Part shown: in pieces, positions 17,231-25,787 of the stretch
Numbering within the stretch: position 1 is the stretch's first letter
Layout: every line of letters starts with the position of its first letter
Assembly: GCA_002197525.1 (NCBI GenBank)
Contig: NFUN01000168.1
Coordinates: 1-56,096 of the forward strand
Direction of reading: 5' to 3'
DNA from: Acidobacteria subdivision 13 bacterium RH2 MAG17b
Lineage (GTDB): Bacteria > Acidobacteriota > Terriglobia > UBA7540
Length of the DNA stretch: 56,096 nt
The notes under the pieces: generated by a model
Database searches by the model: none
Told to the model about the DNA's origin: nothing
What the model saw: the letters and a program-made list of their open reading frames with translations, nothing else
Made by a program: the position numbers and the translations under genes

Positions 17231-17304
17231 TGGGAGGTCGTCCAGTGGTAGGACACATGCCTTTGGAGCATGGAACTCTGGTTCGAATCCAGGCCTCCCA
17301 GCCA
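17231..17304 (+). tRNA. tRNA-Gln (anticodon UUG)
   Basis: A complete cloverleaf can be drawn by hand: acceptor TGGGAGG/CCTCCCA (7 bp), D stem GTCC/GGAC, anticodon stem CATGC/GCATG with loop CTTTGGA (anticodon TTG), variable loop GAAC, T stem TCTGG/CCAGG around TTCGAAT, discriminator G and an encoded CCA. It sits between ispE and prs on the same strand. Confidence 0.95.
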
Positions 17305-17431
17305 AATTTCGCCTGACGGTTCGCGTTAAGACGCGGGTGGCGAGCCGAAAGATCTTTACCCCGGATCCAACCGGAAATAGAAGCTGGCCGAACACAGTAT
17401 ACTCACACGCGGAGGGTTTGAGCGCATCGAC

Positions 17432-18385
17432 ATGGCGGATCGAAAACGTAACACGCTCAAGGTCTTTTCTGGGAATGCTCATATTGCACTGGCCAAGGAG
17501 ATTTGCTCAAATTTGGGCGTCCCCCTCGGCAAGGCTTGTGTGGACCGGTTTCCAGACGGTGAAGTCCGGCTACAAATCATGGAGAATGTTCGCGGCACGG
17601 ACGTCTTTGTGATTCAGCCCACTTGCCGGCCCGTGAATGACAATCTGGTGGAGTTATTGATCATGCTGGACGCGTTCCGGCGCGCTTCCCCTGACCGTAT
17701 CACGGCGGTGATTCCGTTTTATGGTTACGCGCGACAGGACCGCAAGGACAGACCGCGAGTCCCCATATCAGCCAAGCTCGTGGCGGACCTGCTTACATCC
17801 GCCGGTGCGAACCGCATTCTGGCGATGGACCTGCATGCCGGACAAATCCAGGGTTACTTCAACATTCCAGTTGATCATCTTTATGCGACGCCGGTGACGG
17901 TGGACTACTTCAGGAAGTTGAAGCTTAAGAACGTAGCCGTAGTTTCTCCAGACCCGGGTGGAGTAGAAAGGGCGCGCGCATTTGCCAAAAGACTAGACGC
18001 TCCGTTGGCAATCATCGACAAACGGCGCGAGGACGCGCAGACTGTCGAAGTCATGAACGTAATCGGCCGGGTCGAGGGAAAGACTTGTCTGATCGTCGAT
18101 GACATGATCGACACAGGTGGCACGCTAGTGCACGGCGCGGAGGCGCTGCTGGACAACGGTGCGCGGCAGGTTTACGCCTGCTGTACACATGGAGTGTTCG
18201 CCGGCGACGCCATCGAAAAGATTTCCACCTCGCCGCTCGCTCAACTTGTTACGACCAATTCGATTCCGATCTCCGCAGACGGTAAGGCTTGCGATAAGAT
18301 CAAAGTGTTGAGCGTGGCGAGGCTGCTGGCCGAGGCCATCCGGTCGATTCACGACGAAACCTCGGTGAGTAGATTATTTATTTAA
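17432..18385 (+). CDS. prs: Ribose-phosphate pyrophosphokinase
   Basis: 317 aa, standard length for class I PRPP synthetase. It makes PRPP from ribose-5-phosphate and ATP for nucleotide, histidine and tryptophan synthesis. Visible motifs: FSGNAH near the N-terminus, FPDGEVRLQI, PFYGYARQDRKDRPRVPISA (ATP and flexible loop), DLHAGQIQGYF, and the PRPP loop IVDDMIDTGGTL. A TATACT at 17398-17403, about 30 bp before the ATG, may be a -10 element for a promoter between the tRNA and prs; its -35 is weak. Next downstream are rplY and pth, the usual prs-rplY-pth order. Confidence 0.97.
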   Translation: MADRKRNTLKVFSGNAHIALAKEICSNLGVPLGKACVDRFPDGEVRLQIMENVRGTDVFVIQPTCRPVNDNLVELLIMLDAFRRASPDRITAVIPFYGYARQDRKDRPRVPISAKLVADLLTSAGANRILAMDLHAGQIQGYFNIPVDHLYATPVTVDYFRKLKLKNVAVVSPDPGGVERARAFAKRLDAPLAIIDKRREDAQTVEVMNVIGRVEGKTCLIVDDMIDTGGTLVHGAEALLDNGARQVYACCTHGVFAGDAIEKISTSPLAQLVTTNSIPISADGKACDKIKVLSVARLLAEAIRSIHDETSVSRLFI

Positions 18386-18511
18386 TGCCGATGACAAGCA
18401 ACCCAATGGCGTTGCGCTGCCGTTCAACCGGGTGGAGCGCGCGGTGATAACGGAAAGCCGCCGCTGGATTACTTGCATGGAACCGATTTTAGGTGAAGGA
18501 GCTAGGCCCCT

Positions 18512-19189
18512 ATGTCCCAAACTTTGACGATCGAAGCGGCCCCACGCGAGAATTTCGGGAAAAATGCGTCGCGCCGCCTCAGGCGCGACGGCCGCCTGCC
18601 CGCAGTGATTTATGGCGGTGAAGCCGGGGCCGTTTCGGTCACTGTTGATCCGCGCCAGTTGGCTTCTATTTTGCGCAGCGAGGGCGGGCACACTTCCCTG
18701 CTGAACGTTGAGGTTCGCGGCGGAGAGCAAGTGCGAGTGATGGTGAAGGACTGGCAGACGGATCCTGTTCGCGGATCGCTGCTGCACGTGGATTTTGTTC
18801 GCATCACCGGTGATACGCGCTTGAAGGTGAAAGTGCCCATCCATATTACGGGCGAGTCGCAGGGAGTTAAGTTGCAGGGCGGCATTTTCGAGTTTGTTCT
18901 GCGCGAGGTGGAAGTGGAGTGCCTGCCTGACGACATTCCGGAACATTTGACCGTGGATGTCACTGAGTTGACCCTCGGGCGCAACCTGCGTGTGTCGCAC
19001 CTGCCGGTCAGTCCTAATGTGAAGGTCCTCACCGATCCAAACCGCGTCGTGGCGCACGTCGTTGCTTTGAAGGCAGAAGAGGAAAAGGCTGCCGTCGAGG
19101 GCGAGGAGGCCGCGCCGGCGGAACCGGAGCTTATTCGCAAACCCAAGGCCGAAGAGGAAGCCGGCAAAGAGGAGTCGAAGGAATCCTAG
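18512..19189 (+). CDS. rplY: 50S ribosomal protein bL25 (CTC form)
   Basis: 225 aa, the long form with an N-terminal 5S rRNA-binding L25 domain (RENFGKNASRRLRRDGRLPA, PAVIYG) and a C-terminal TL5/CTC beta domain (HITGESQGVKLQGGI, DDIPEHLTVDVTEL). The tail is rich in Glu, Lys and Ala (about 185-225). AAGGAG lies 10 nt before the ATG. It follows prs by 126 bp and is followed by pth after 18 bp. Confidence 0.96.
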   Translation: MSQTLTIEAAPRENFGKNASRRLRRDGRLPAVIYGGEAGAVSVTVDPRQLASILRSEGGHTSLLNVEVRGGEQVRVMVKDWQTDPVRGSLLHVDFVRITGDTRLKVKVPIHITGESQGVKLQGGIFEFVLREVEVECLPDDIPEHLTVDVTELTLGRNLRVSHLPVSPNVKVLTDPNRVVAHVVALKAEEEKAAVEGEEAAPAEPELIRKPKAEEEAGKEESKES

Positions 19190-19207
19190 CACTGCGATCC
19201 GCAAACC

Positions 19208-19801
19208 GTGGTGGAATCAACGAGCGGCCTGAAACTGGTGGCTGGACTGGGCAATCCCGGCTACGAGTATTACCTGACTCCGCATAACCTTGGGTTTATG
19301 GCGGTGGACCGAATCGCCGAAACTTGCGGTGCCGGAATTACCCGGCCCGAAGGGCAGGCGCTCACGGGCCGGGCTCAGGTCGGCTCCACTCAGGTGATTC
19401 TGGCCAAGCCGCAGACGTTCATGAACCTGAGCGGGCTGGCCATCGGGCGGCTGCTCGAAAAGCATCAGGTCGCGGTGGAAGACCTTATAGTGCTCGTCGA
19501 TGACGCCGATTTGCCGTTTGGAACGCTTCGCATCCGCGACCGCGGCAGTGCTGGCGGGCACAACGGCCTGAAGTCGGTGATTGGCGCGACGCAGTCAGAC
19601 CGTTTCGCGCGCGTAAGGATGGGAGTGAAGCCGGACCGCGAGGTTGAGGACAGGGCCGCATACGTGCTTGGCCGTTTTCGCAAGGCTGAGCTGGAAGCTG
19701 TTGCAGAGATGGTGGATCGCGCCGCCGAAGCGGTAATAGCGATGCTGCGCGAAGGTATTCAGACAGCGATGAACCGCTATAACCGGCGGGAAGCATCGTG
19801 A
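19208..19801 (+). CDS. pth: Peptidyl-tRNA hydrolase
   Basis: 197 aa. Cleaves peptidyl-tRNA released from stalled ribosomes. The family signature VAGLGNPGYEY is at about 11-21, the catalytic His is in LTPHNLGFMAVD, and VDDADLPFGTLRIRDRGSAG and GGHNGLKSVI supply the other active-site residues. The start is a GTG 18 bp after rplY with no clear Shine-Dalgarno, which suggests translational coupling. rpsF follows after 19 bp. Confidence 0.96.
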   Translation: MVESTSGLKLVAGLGNPGYEYYLTPHNLGFMAVDRIAETCGAGITRPEGQALTGRAQVGSTQVILAKPQTFMNLSGLAIGRLLEKHQVAVEDLIVLVDDADLPFGTLRIRDRGSAGGHNGLKSVIGATQSDRFARVRMGVKPDREVEDRAAYVLGRFRKAELEAVAEMVDRAAEAVIAMLREGIQTAMNRYNRREAS

Positions 19802-19820
19802 AGAAAGATCGTGAGGTTTC

Positions 19821-20231
19821 ATGCATCGATACGAAGTGATGTTCATCATCCGGCCGGACGCGCCAGAAGATGAAATGGAAAAGCTTATTACCCAAATGCA
19901 AGGCTACGTCACGGGTGCGGGCGGCAAATTGGAAAAGGCCGAAAAAATGGGCCGGCGCAGGCTGGCCTATCGGATTCAGCGATACCGCGAGGGTTTTTAC
20001 GTCCTGTTCGTCTTCGAGGGCGAACCGGGAGTGGTTACCGAGCTCGAACGCCGTATGAAGGTGACGGATGCCATCATCAAGTTCCTCACCATTCGCGTCG
20101 ACGAGGAACTGAAGCGCGGCGCTAAGATGGGGGCAATCCGGAAACGGAAGGAGTCCCGCCGCCGTAAGCCGACTGCATCCCAGCCGGCTTCGGCGCCGCC
20201 TCAGGCCGCCGCCGAAGCCGGCCAAGCCTGA
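19821..20231 (+). CDS. rpsF: 30S ribosomal protein bS6
   Basis: 136 aa. The bS6 fold is recognised from MHRYEVMFIIRP at the N-terminus and WP-like core segments RRRLAYRIQRYREGFYVLFVF. The C-terminal 30 residues form a Lys/Arg then Ala/Pro/Gln extension (RKRKESRRRKP), longer than in E. coli. It pairs with bS18 in the ribosomal platform, and rpsR is the next gene. No S6:S18 autoregulatory motif could be confirmed in the 5' region. Confidence 0.95.
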   Translation: MHRYEVMFIIRPDAPEDEMEKLITQMQGYVTGAGGKLEKAEKMGRRRLAYRIQRYREGFYVLFVFEGEPGVVTELERRMKVTDAIIKFLTIRVDEELKRGAKMGAIRKRKESRRRKPTASQPASAPPQAAAEAGQA

Positions 20232-20364
20232 TCTCCGGTACGGCTTACACCATGCTTCACGGCATACTATGTGAGACGTTGTGTGATCCCGGAACCGGCT
20301 TCGTTATATCCACGGCGCCCAGGCTCCAAACCTTTTACTGGGACCCGATAAGGAGCAAAAGTTT

Positions 20365-20667
20365 ATGCCTATTGGAAAAAGAACCGCCAGACCCGAAGGC
20401 CGCCCGGCCCGACCCGCTGGTGCGAGCCCAGGCGGGTCCGGTCGCAGGCAATTTTTTCGCCGCCGCAAGGTTTGCAAGTTTTGCGAAGAAAAAATCGATG
20501 TGATCGACTACAAGGAAGTCAGGCTGCTCGGACAGTTCGTTTCCGAGCGGGGCAAAATTTTGCCCCGGCGGCTGACCGGCACGTGTTCGCCGCACCAGCG
20601 TCTGGTAGCGGTAGCGATCAAGCGCGCCCGGAATATCGCGCTGCTTCCCTTCGCCTCGGCATTGTAA
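20365..20667 (+). CDS. rpsR: 30S ribosomal protein bS18
   Basis: 100 aa. Core motifs are [37 protein letters not shown] and [21 protein letters not shown]. The Cys-x2-Cys plus later Cys/His suggest the zinc-binding (C+) version. The N-terminal 28 residues are a Pro/Arg/Gly-rich extension. AAGGAG lies about 9 nt before the ATG. A 130-bp gap separates it from rpsF. Confidence 0.95.
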   Translation: MPIGKRTARPEGRPARPAGASPGGSGRRQFFRRRKVCKFCEEKIDVIDYKEVRLLGQFVSERGKILPRRLTGTCSPHQRLVAVAIKRARNIALLPFASAL

Positions 20668-20749
20668 TCTGGGCGGGCGCAGGCGCCGCTAATATCCTAA
20701 CCGCTGCTGCCGTGATTACCCGCACTGCGGCGAATTATGGGAGTTTCTT

Positions 20750-21244
20750 ATGGAAGTAATTCTGATTGAGAACGTTGACAACCTCGGAACGCGGGGTCAG
20801 ATCGTCAAGGTAGCGGCGGGTTATGGCCGCAACCACCTGCTGCCAAAAAAGTTGGCCGTAGCCGCCACGCCTCAGAACCGGAAATGGGTGGAGCAACAGC
20901 GGCAAAGATTTCTGAAGCAGGAAGCGCACGAAAAGGCGGATGCTCAGGAACTGGCTGGTTTGCTGGGCGGCCTAAAGCTCGTCTTCACCCGCAAGGCCGG
21001 CGAGCAAGGCACTCTGTTCGGTTCGGTCACGGCGATGGACATCGCGTCAGATATGGCAAACCGCGGCTACAACATCGACCGCAGAAAAATTCATCTGCCA
21101 AGCCCGGTCAAGACCGTCGGCGAGCACGATGTGCAGGTGCGACTGCACCGCGAAGTGACAGCCACGCTAAAGGTTATCATCGAAGTTGAAGGCCAGGCGG
21201 GAAAAACCTCTTCCGCTCCTTCCGAAGAGCCCGCGAAGTCTTAA
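20750..21244 (+). CDS. rplI: 50S ribosomal protein bL9
   Basis: 164 aa. N-terminal rRNA-binding domain with MEVILIENVDNLGTRGQIV and the signature GYGRNHLLPKKLA, then a long connecting helix (about 45-75, EQQRQRFLKQEAHEKADAQE), and the C-terminal domain (GTLFGSVTAMDIA, VGEHDVQVRLHREV). GGGAG lies 6 nt before the ATG. Sits in the conserved rpsF-rpsR-rplI-dnaB order. Confidence 0.96.
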   Translation: MEVILIENVDNLGTRGQIVKVAAGYGRNHLLPKKLAVAATPQNRKWVEQQRQRFLKQEAHEKADAQELAGLLGGLKLVFTRKAGEQGTLFGSVTAMDIASDMANRGYNIDRRKIHLPSPVKTVGEHDVQVRLHREVTATLKVIIEVEGQAGKTSSAPSEEPAKS

Positions 21245-21310
21245 TGCCGAACCACGCCAGGCGTGTATCCGTGCTTGAACTTGCCGCCCGAAGAAGGCAT
21301 CCTGAAAGCC

Positions 21311-22654
21311 ATGCCCGCAAGCTTGGTCAGCGACAAAGGTCTCCCGCATAACCTGGAAGCCGAACGCGCCCTGCTCGGCTCGATTCTCCTCGACAATAGC
21401 GCCTTAAACGTAGCTCTCGAGGTGCTCAAGACCTCCGATTTCTATTCCGAAGCTCACCGCATGGCGTTTCAGAAAATTGTGGAGCTTTCGGAGAAGAACC
21501 GCACGGCGGAGCTTGTCACTCTGGCCGAGGAGCTTGCGAAAAATGGGCTGCTCGAAAAGGCGGGCGGAGCGGCTTACCTCGCCTCACTGACCGACGCGCT
21601 GCCTATTGGTTCGCCCGCACGCGTCGCCGAATACGCTCGCATCATCAAGGAGAAGTCGGTGCTTCGAGGCCTGATCAACGCCTCGAACAACATCATCAGC
21701 CGCTGCCTGGAAGAAGCGGATGACCCGGAAACGCTGATCGATCTCGCCCAAAGCCAGATTTTTGAAATCTCCGAGAAGGACGCACAGTCAGGCTTCTATC
21801 GCGTACAAGACATCGTCAAATCGAGCTTCGGAACCCTTGACGTGCTTTTCGACCGGCGGCAGGGTGTTACGGGCATCGAGACCGGTTTTGAGGTCCTGGA
21901 CCAAATGACTTCCGGACTGCAGCCGGGAGAGCTCGTCATTATCGCCGCCCGCCCCTCCCTCGGCAAAACCGCCCTGGCGCTGAACATTGCGGCTCACGCC
22001 GCAACCCAGCGTGGCAGCGTGGTGGCAATTTTCTCGCTTGAAATGAGCAAAGAGTCGCTGCTCATTCGTCTTCTCTGCTCCGAGGGGCGCATTGACAGCC
22101 ACCGGCTCCGGACCGGCTTTGCCAGCCAGGACGACTGGGCCAAAATGAGCAAGGCGCTCGGGCGGCTCGCCGAGGCGCCCATTTTGATCGACGACACGCC
22201 CGCACTCAGCGTGATGCAGATTCGCGCCAAGGCGCGGCGGCTGAAAGCGGAAAAAGGCCTCGACCTGATGATTGTCGATTACTTGCAACTCGTCACCGGG
22301 CACGGGCGGTTTGAGAACCGCAATCAGGAAGTTAGTTACATCTCGCGGTCATTGAAAAGCATTGCCAAGGAACTCAGCGTGCCCGTGGTAGCCCTTTCGC
22401 AGCTCAGCCGGGCCCCGGAGGCCGGCAAGGGCCGCGACCCGCAACTCTCCGACCTGCGTGACTCGGGATCGATTGAGCAGGACGCTGACATGGTCATCTT
22501 CATCCATCGCGCCGAGAGCGGCGAGGCTGGAGACGTCGCCGTGTTCAACATCAGCAAACAGCGCAACGGGCCCACCGGCCCATTCAAGCTGGTCTTTCTG
22601 AAACCCTACACACGCTTTGAAAATTACTCGCAGAATGAAGAAGAAAATTCCTGA
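21311..22654 (+). CDS. dnaB: Replicative DNA helicase
   Basis: 447 aa from the ATG at 21311, matching the family N-terminus (LPHNLEAERALLGSILLD); an in-frame GTG at 21263 would add 16 residues. Hexameric 5'-3' helicase at the replication fork. N-terminal primase-interaction domain, then a RecA-like motor with Walker A ARPSLGKTALAL, Walker B LDLMIVDYLQL and the arginine-finger/loop region SQLSRAPEAGKGRDPQLSDL. No intein interrupts the motor. The last 20 nt overlap alr. Confidence 0.96.
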   Translation: MPASLVSDKGLPHNLEAERALLGSILLDNSALNVALEVLKTSDFYSEAHRMAFQKIVELSEKNRTAELVTLAEELAKNGLLEKAGGAAYLASLTDALPIGSPARVAEYARIIKEKSVLRGLINASNNIISRCLEEADDPETLIDLAQSQIFEISEKDAQSGFYRVQDIVKSSFGTLDVLFDRRQGVTGIETGFEVLDQMTSGLQPGELVIIAARPSLGKTALALNIAAHAATQRGSVVAIFSLEMSKESLLIRLLCSEGRIDSHRLRTGFASQDDWAKMSKALGRLAEAPILIDDTPALSVMQIRAKARRLKAEKGLDLMIVDYLQLVTGHGRFENRNQEVSYISRSLKSIAKELSVPVVALSQLSRAPEAGKGRDPQLSDLRDSGSIEQDADMVIFIHRAESGEAGDVAVFNISKQRNGPTGPFKLVFLKPYTRFENYSQNEEENS

Positions 22655-23888
22655 GGACCGGCCGGCGGCATCGCGTACGCTGCCGTTTTCCACGAGCCCA
22701 GAAGCTTTTCCTGTGGCCTCAAATCCGGACAAACTCTTGCGCCCGACCTGGGCGGAAATCAGCCTGCCGGCGCTGCGCCGCAATTATGCGCGCGTACAGG
22801 AGCTTGCGGGCCAGCGCAAAGTTATGGCCGTGATCAAAGCAGACGCTTACGGGCACGGCGCCACCGCTGTTGCACGGACGCTCGAAGCATGTGGAGCAGA
22901 TTGGTTCGGAGTGGCCACGGTGGACGAGGCGCTCGATTTGCGCGCGGCAGGCATCGCCAAACCGATTCTGCTGCTTGGCGGTCTCTACATGAGCGATCCG
23001 GCTGCGCTGATCGAGTATGGGATCACACCAAGCGTCTCTTCTACGGCCCGGCTCGATACCTACGCTGACTGCGCGCGACGATTCGGGCAATCCATTGATT
23101 TCCACCTCAAAGTGGATACCGGAATGGGCCGGCTGGGCATTCCGCCGAACCTTCTCGAAGCCTTCATGGAGCGGCTGCGGGAACTCCACGGGAGCGCGAG
23201 CGCGGCAGAGCGAGGCCTGCGGCTGAGCGGCTTCTTCACCCACCTCGCCTCTGCCGAAGATCTGGTGGCTACTCAAACCGATGAGCAACTGGATCGCTTC
23301 GCAACCGCACTCGAGCGGCTGAGAGCCCTTGGCGCCCGCCCGGAATGGGTTCACGTCTCGAACAGCGCCGCGCTGCTCGCTCGCAGCGACATCCAGGAAA
23401 ACATGGTGCGGATCGGCGCTCTGTTCTACGGTTACTGCCTGCCGCTCGCTCTGCCGCCCGGATCGGCACCGCGGCCTCAACAGGCCTTTGAGCCTGTGCT
23501 CAGCTTCCGGTCGCGAGTAGTGTTTCTCAAGGATCATCCGGCGGGTGCGCCTCTTGGTTACGGCGCTTCCTTCTTTACCCGGCGCCCGTCAAGAATCGCG
23601 ACTCTACCCGTCGGATACGCGGACGGCCTCAGCCGGACCCTTTCAAACCGGGGCCGCGCCATCGTGCGCGGACGCTTTGCCCGCATTGTGGGGTCGGTCA
23701 GCATGGATATGACCTTGGCGGACGTGACGGATATTCCCGGCGTCTCGGTGGGCGACGAAGTCACGCTCATCGGACGCTCCGATGGTTGCTCGATCACCGC
23801 CGCGGAAGTAGCGCAAGCAATCGGGACCATTCCCTACGAAGTACTTTGCTCCATCGGCAAGAGGGTACCAAGGATTTACGTGGAGTGA
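22635..23888 (+). CDS. alr: Alanine racemase
   Basis: 417 aa from the ATG at 22635 (a TTG at 22617 is in frame). PLP enzyme making D-alanine for peptidoglycan. The PLP lysine lies in KVMAVIKADAYGHGA, other family motifs are KVDTGMGRLG and MVRIGALFYGY, and the catalytic Tyr is in APLGYGASF. The first 30-35 residues precede the fold and are poorly conserved. The start lies inside the 3' end of dnaB, so the two are co-transcribed. The 3' end overlaps hisA of the opposite strand by 13 bp (tail to tail). Confidence 0.95.
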   Translation: MKKKIPEDRPAASRTLPFSTSPEAFPVASNPDKLLRPTWAEISLPALRRNYARVQELAGQRKVMAVIKADAYGHGATAVARTLEACGADWFGVATVDEALDLRAAGIAKPILLLGGLYMSDPAALIEYGITPSVSSTARLDTYADCARRFGQSIDFHLKVDTGMGRLGIPPNLLEAFMERLRELHGSASAAERGLRLSGFFTHLASAEDLVATQTDEQLDRFATALERLRALGARPEWVHVSNSAALLARSDIQENMVRIGALFYGYCLPLALPPGSAPRPQQAFEPVLSFRSRVVFLKDHPAGAPLGYGASFFTRRPSRIATLPVGYADGLSRTLSNRGRAIVRGRFARIVGSVSMDMTLADVTDIPGVSVGDEVTLIGRSDGCSITAAEVAQAIGTIPYEVLCSIGKRVPRIYVE

Positions 23889-24604
23889 CGTGATGCGAGG
23901 GAGGAAGCATTGGCGCCGGCGAAAAGCTCCGGAAACATCCGCCGGTAGATGGCTACGCCGAGCGCCGCGTTCATGCCGATTTCTTCGAGTGCTTGAATTT
24001 CCTCATCCGTCGTGATGCCGCCCGCAGCCGTGATGGGCAGCGCGGTGACGTCGCGCAGCTTGCGAAACCAGTCCAGCCGAGTGCCCTGATGCATGCCCTC
24101 CACGTCAATGCAGGTGCACAGGAACTCAGATCCGTAGCGCTCTAGTTCTGGCAGCGCCTCGCCGGAAGTGAGCGGCAGAACTTCCTTCCAGCCGTGAATG
24201 GCGACATGGTCATCGAGACAATCGACGGCGATCATCAAATTCCGCCATGGAATCGCGGCGGCGAGTTCTTCAAGAAATGCATGATTGACGCCCTTAGAGG
24301 TGAAGGCGGAGCTGCCCACGATGACCTTCACCGCTCCCTGCCCGGCCACCTCTTGAGCGCGCCCGATGCTGCGGATGCCGCCTCCCACGCGGCACGGCTT
24401 GCGCGCGCAAAGTTGAGCGACGGTTTCCGCCTGCCCGCTACGGCCCATTGCAGCGTCCAGGTCGATCACCTGAATTTGCGGAAACGCGGCGAAGCGCTCC
24501 AGCACGGAAAGCGCGTCTGGCAGCTCGAGGACCTTTGAATCTTCGCGGCCTTGCACGAGCTGCACCACCTTGCCGCCCATTAGGTCAATGCACGGAATGA
24601 TCAT
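23876..24604 (-). CDS. hisA: HisA-type phosphoribosyl isomerase (ProFAR isomerase)
   Basis: 242 aa TIM barrel. Family features: IIPCIDLMGGKVVQLVQG with the first catalytic Asp, CRVGGGIRS (phosphate site), VKVIVGSSAFTSKGVNH, and a second phosphate site TAAGGITTDEEI. The strand-5 and strand-6 motifs differ from typical bacterial HisA (VDCLDDHVAIHGWKE; CTCIDVEGMHQGT) and resemble the divergent HIS6-like branch. It would catalyse the Amadori isomerisation in histidine synthesis. No other his gene is in the window, so the pathway role is inferred. Tail overlap with alr is 13 bp. Confidence 0.82.
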   Translation of the reverse strand: MIIPCIDLMGGKVVQLVQGREDSKVLELPDALSVLERFAAFPQIQVIDLDAAMGRSGQAETVAQLCARKPCRVGGGIRSIGRAQEVAGQGAVKVIVGSSAFTSKGVNHAFLEELAAAIPWRNLMIAVDCLDDHVAIHGWKEVLPLTSGEALPELERYGSEFLCTCIDVEGMHQGTRLDWFRKLRDVTALPITAAGGITTDEEIQALEEIGMNAALGVAIYRRMFPELFAGANASSLASRHST

Positions 24605-24618
24605 ATAATCCGGCGCCG

Positions 24619-25104
24619 TTAATGCTCGTAAGCGCTTGCGCGCTCACCAGTTAAGATGCGCAAGTAAGTGGTCACCTGAGCGCGGTGATGAATTTGGTGC
24701 TCGTTAATAGCGTACAGCACCGCGGTGGCCGTGCGCCGATAGTTGAAAGCTTCATGCACTCGCTCTTCATCCCAGCGCTCGGTCGGAAAAGCGCGTACGT
24801 CCCGTAACGTGTCATCGTGCACCCGGGCAAGCTGCCGCATTTCGCCGTCCAGTGACCAAATTTCACCCAGAATCACTTTTAGCCCGAGCGGGATACGCTT
24901 TTCAAAATAGCTCCAATCGCCGGTCAGGGCGATGCGCCGCATCCCTTCCTCAGACATCCACACGTGGCGCACAATCTCACCAAGCGAAAGTACGCTCGGT
25001 GCTGGCTTCCAGCCGAGTTGATCCGGAGGGACTTTGGCGAAAACCTTCACCACCCCGTCGTAGGTCGCTTGCTTCTGCTTGAGAAAAAATTCCTTGAGGT
25101 CCAT
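24619..25104 (-). CDS. DinB-family four-helix protein
   Basis: 161 aa, typical for the DinB/YfiT superfamily of metal-binding four-helix bundles. Metal-ligand histidines are visible in LGEIVRHVWMSEEG (about residue 47) and in INEHQIHHRAQVTTYLRIL (about 135-140). Family members include bacillithiol or mycothiol-dependent transferases and damage-induced proteins; the reaction here is unknown. The start ATG is near AGGCTC with no strong Shine-Dalgarno. It lies 14 bp upstream of hisA on the same strand. Confidence 0.85.
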   Translation of the reverse strand: MDLKEFFLKQKQATYDGVVKVFAKVPPDQLGWKPAPSVLSLGEIVRHVWMSEEGMRRIALTGDWSYFEKRIPLGLKVILGEIWSLDGEMRQLARVHDDTLRDVRAFPTERWDEERVHEAFNYRRTATAVLYAINEHQIHHRAQVTTYLRILTGERASAYEH

Positions 25105-25167
25105 GGGTTAGAGCCTGCAACTGCCACACCGGAGAAAACAGGCGGAACTGAAGCCACGGCTTCCACG

Positions 25168-25650
25168 CTACGAGAGCTTGCTGAGTGTCTCCAGCACCTC
25201 GCCGGGCAAGGGCTTGGTTCCGATTTCATAAACTTTGGACCAGGCAATCTTGCCGTCCTTATCCACCACAAAGATGGCGCGGTCATTCACAAAAGGAATG
25301 GTGTGCTTGGTGGGAGGAAAGACTCCGTAAGCCTGAGCCGTCTGGGCATAAGGCCAGCGATCGGTCGCGAGGGCGTAGCTCACACCGCCCAGCGCCTTCT
25401 GAAAGGCAATATGCGAAAAGATCGAGTCGGTGGAAATGCCGACCACTTGGGTTTTCGTATCGGCAAACTTTGCGATCTCCGCTTGAAACCCGGCAAGCTC
25501 GCTCTGGCACACAGGAGTAAAATCGAGCGGATAAAAAAGTATGACGACGCTCTTGCCCTTCTGAGCTGAAAGCTGAAATTCGCCTTGGCTCTCGCCCATC
25601 GAGCACTTCAGCTTGAAGTCAGGCGCAGCATCTCCAATCTTTAAGGCCAT
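25168..25650 (-). CDS. Peroxiredoxin (AhpC/TSA family)
   Basis: 160 aa thioredoxin-fold peroxidase. The peroxidatic cysteine is in FYPLDFTPVCQSEL, preceded by the conserved Pro and Thr of the PxxxTxxC motif. Another Cys lies near residue 16; no C-terminal resolving Cys is seen, so it may be a one-Cys or AhpE-like enzyme using an external thiol. It detoxifies hydrogen peroxide or organic peroxides in the cytoplasm. No signal peptide. Confidence 0.93.
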   Translation of the reverse strand: MALKIGDAAPDFKLKCSMGESQGEFQLSAQKGKSVVILFYPLDFTPVCQSELAGFQAEIAKFADTKTQVVGISTDSIFSHIAFQKALGGVSYALATDRWPYAQTAQAYGVFPPTKHTIPFVNDRAIFVVDKDGKIAWSKVYEIGTKPLPGEVLETLSKLS

Positions 25651-25787
25651 TCTTAATCCCCAGTGGAAAAAATTGAACCATTGTTTGATTGAATCATTGG
25701 CTCATTGTTGTAAGGCACACTCAATTCGCTTATGAAGCCTTGCAATGAATCAATGATCCAATCTCTCGTTGACTGCTCGCGCTTCAG

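Noticed and set aside
19802-20364. S6:S18 autoregulatory RNA motif around rpsF-rpsR
   Set aside because: I found no convincing CCG bulge structure in the short leaders.
20252-20503. 83-codon ORF between rpsF and rpsR
   Set aside because: Runs out of frame into rpsR; no start signal and no family likeness.
22719-23537. 272-codon ORF opposite alr
   Set aside because: Antisense shadow of alanine racemase.
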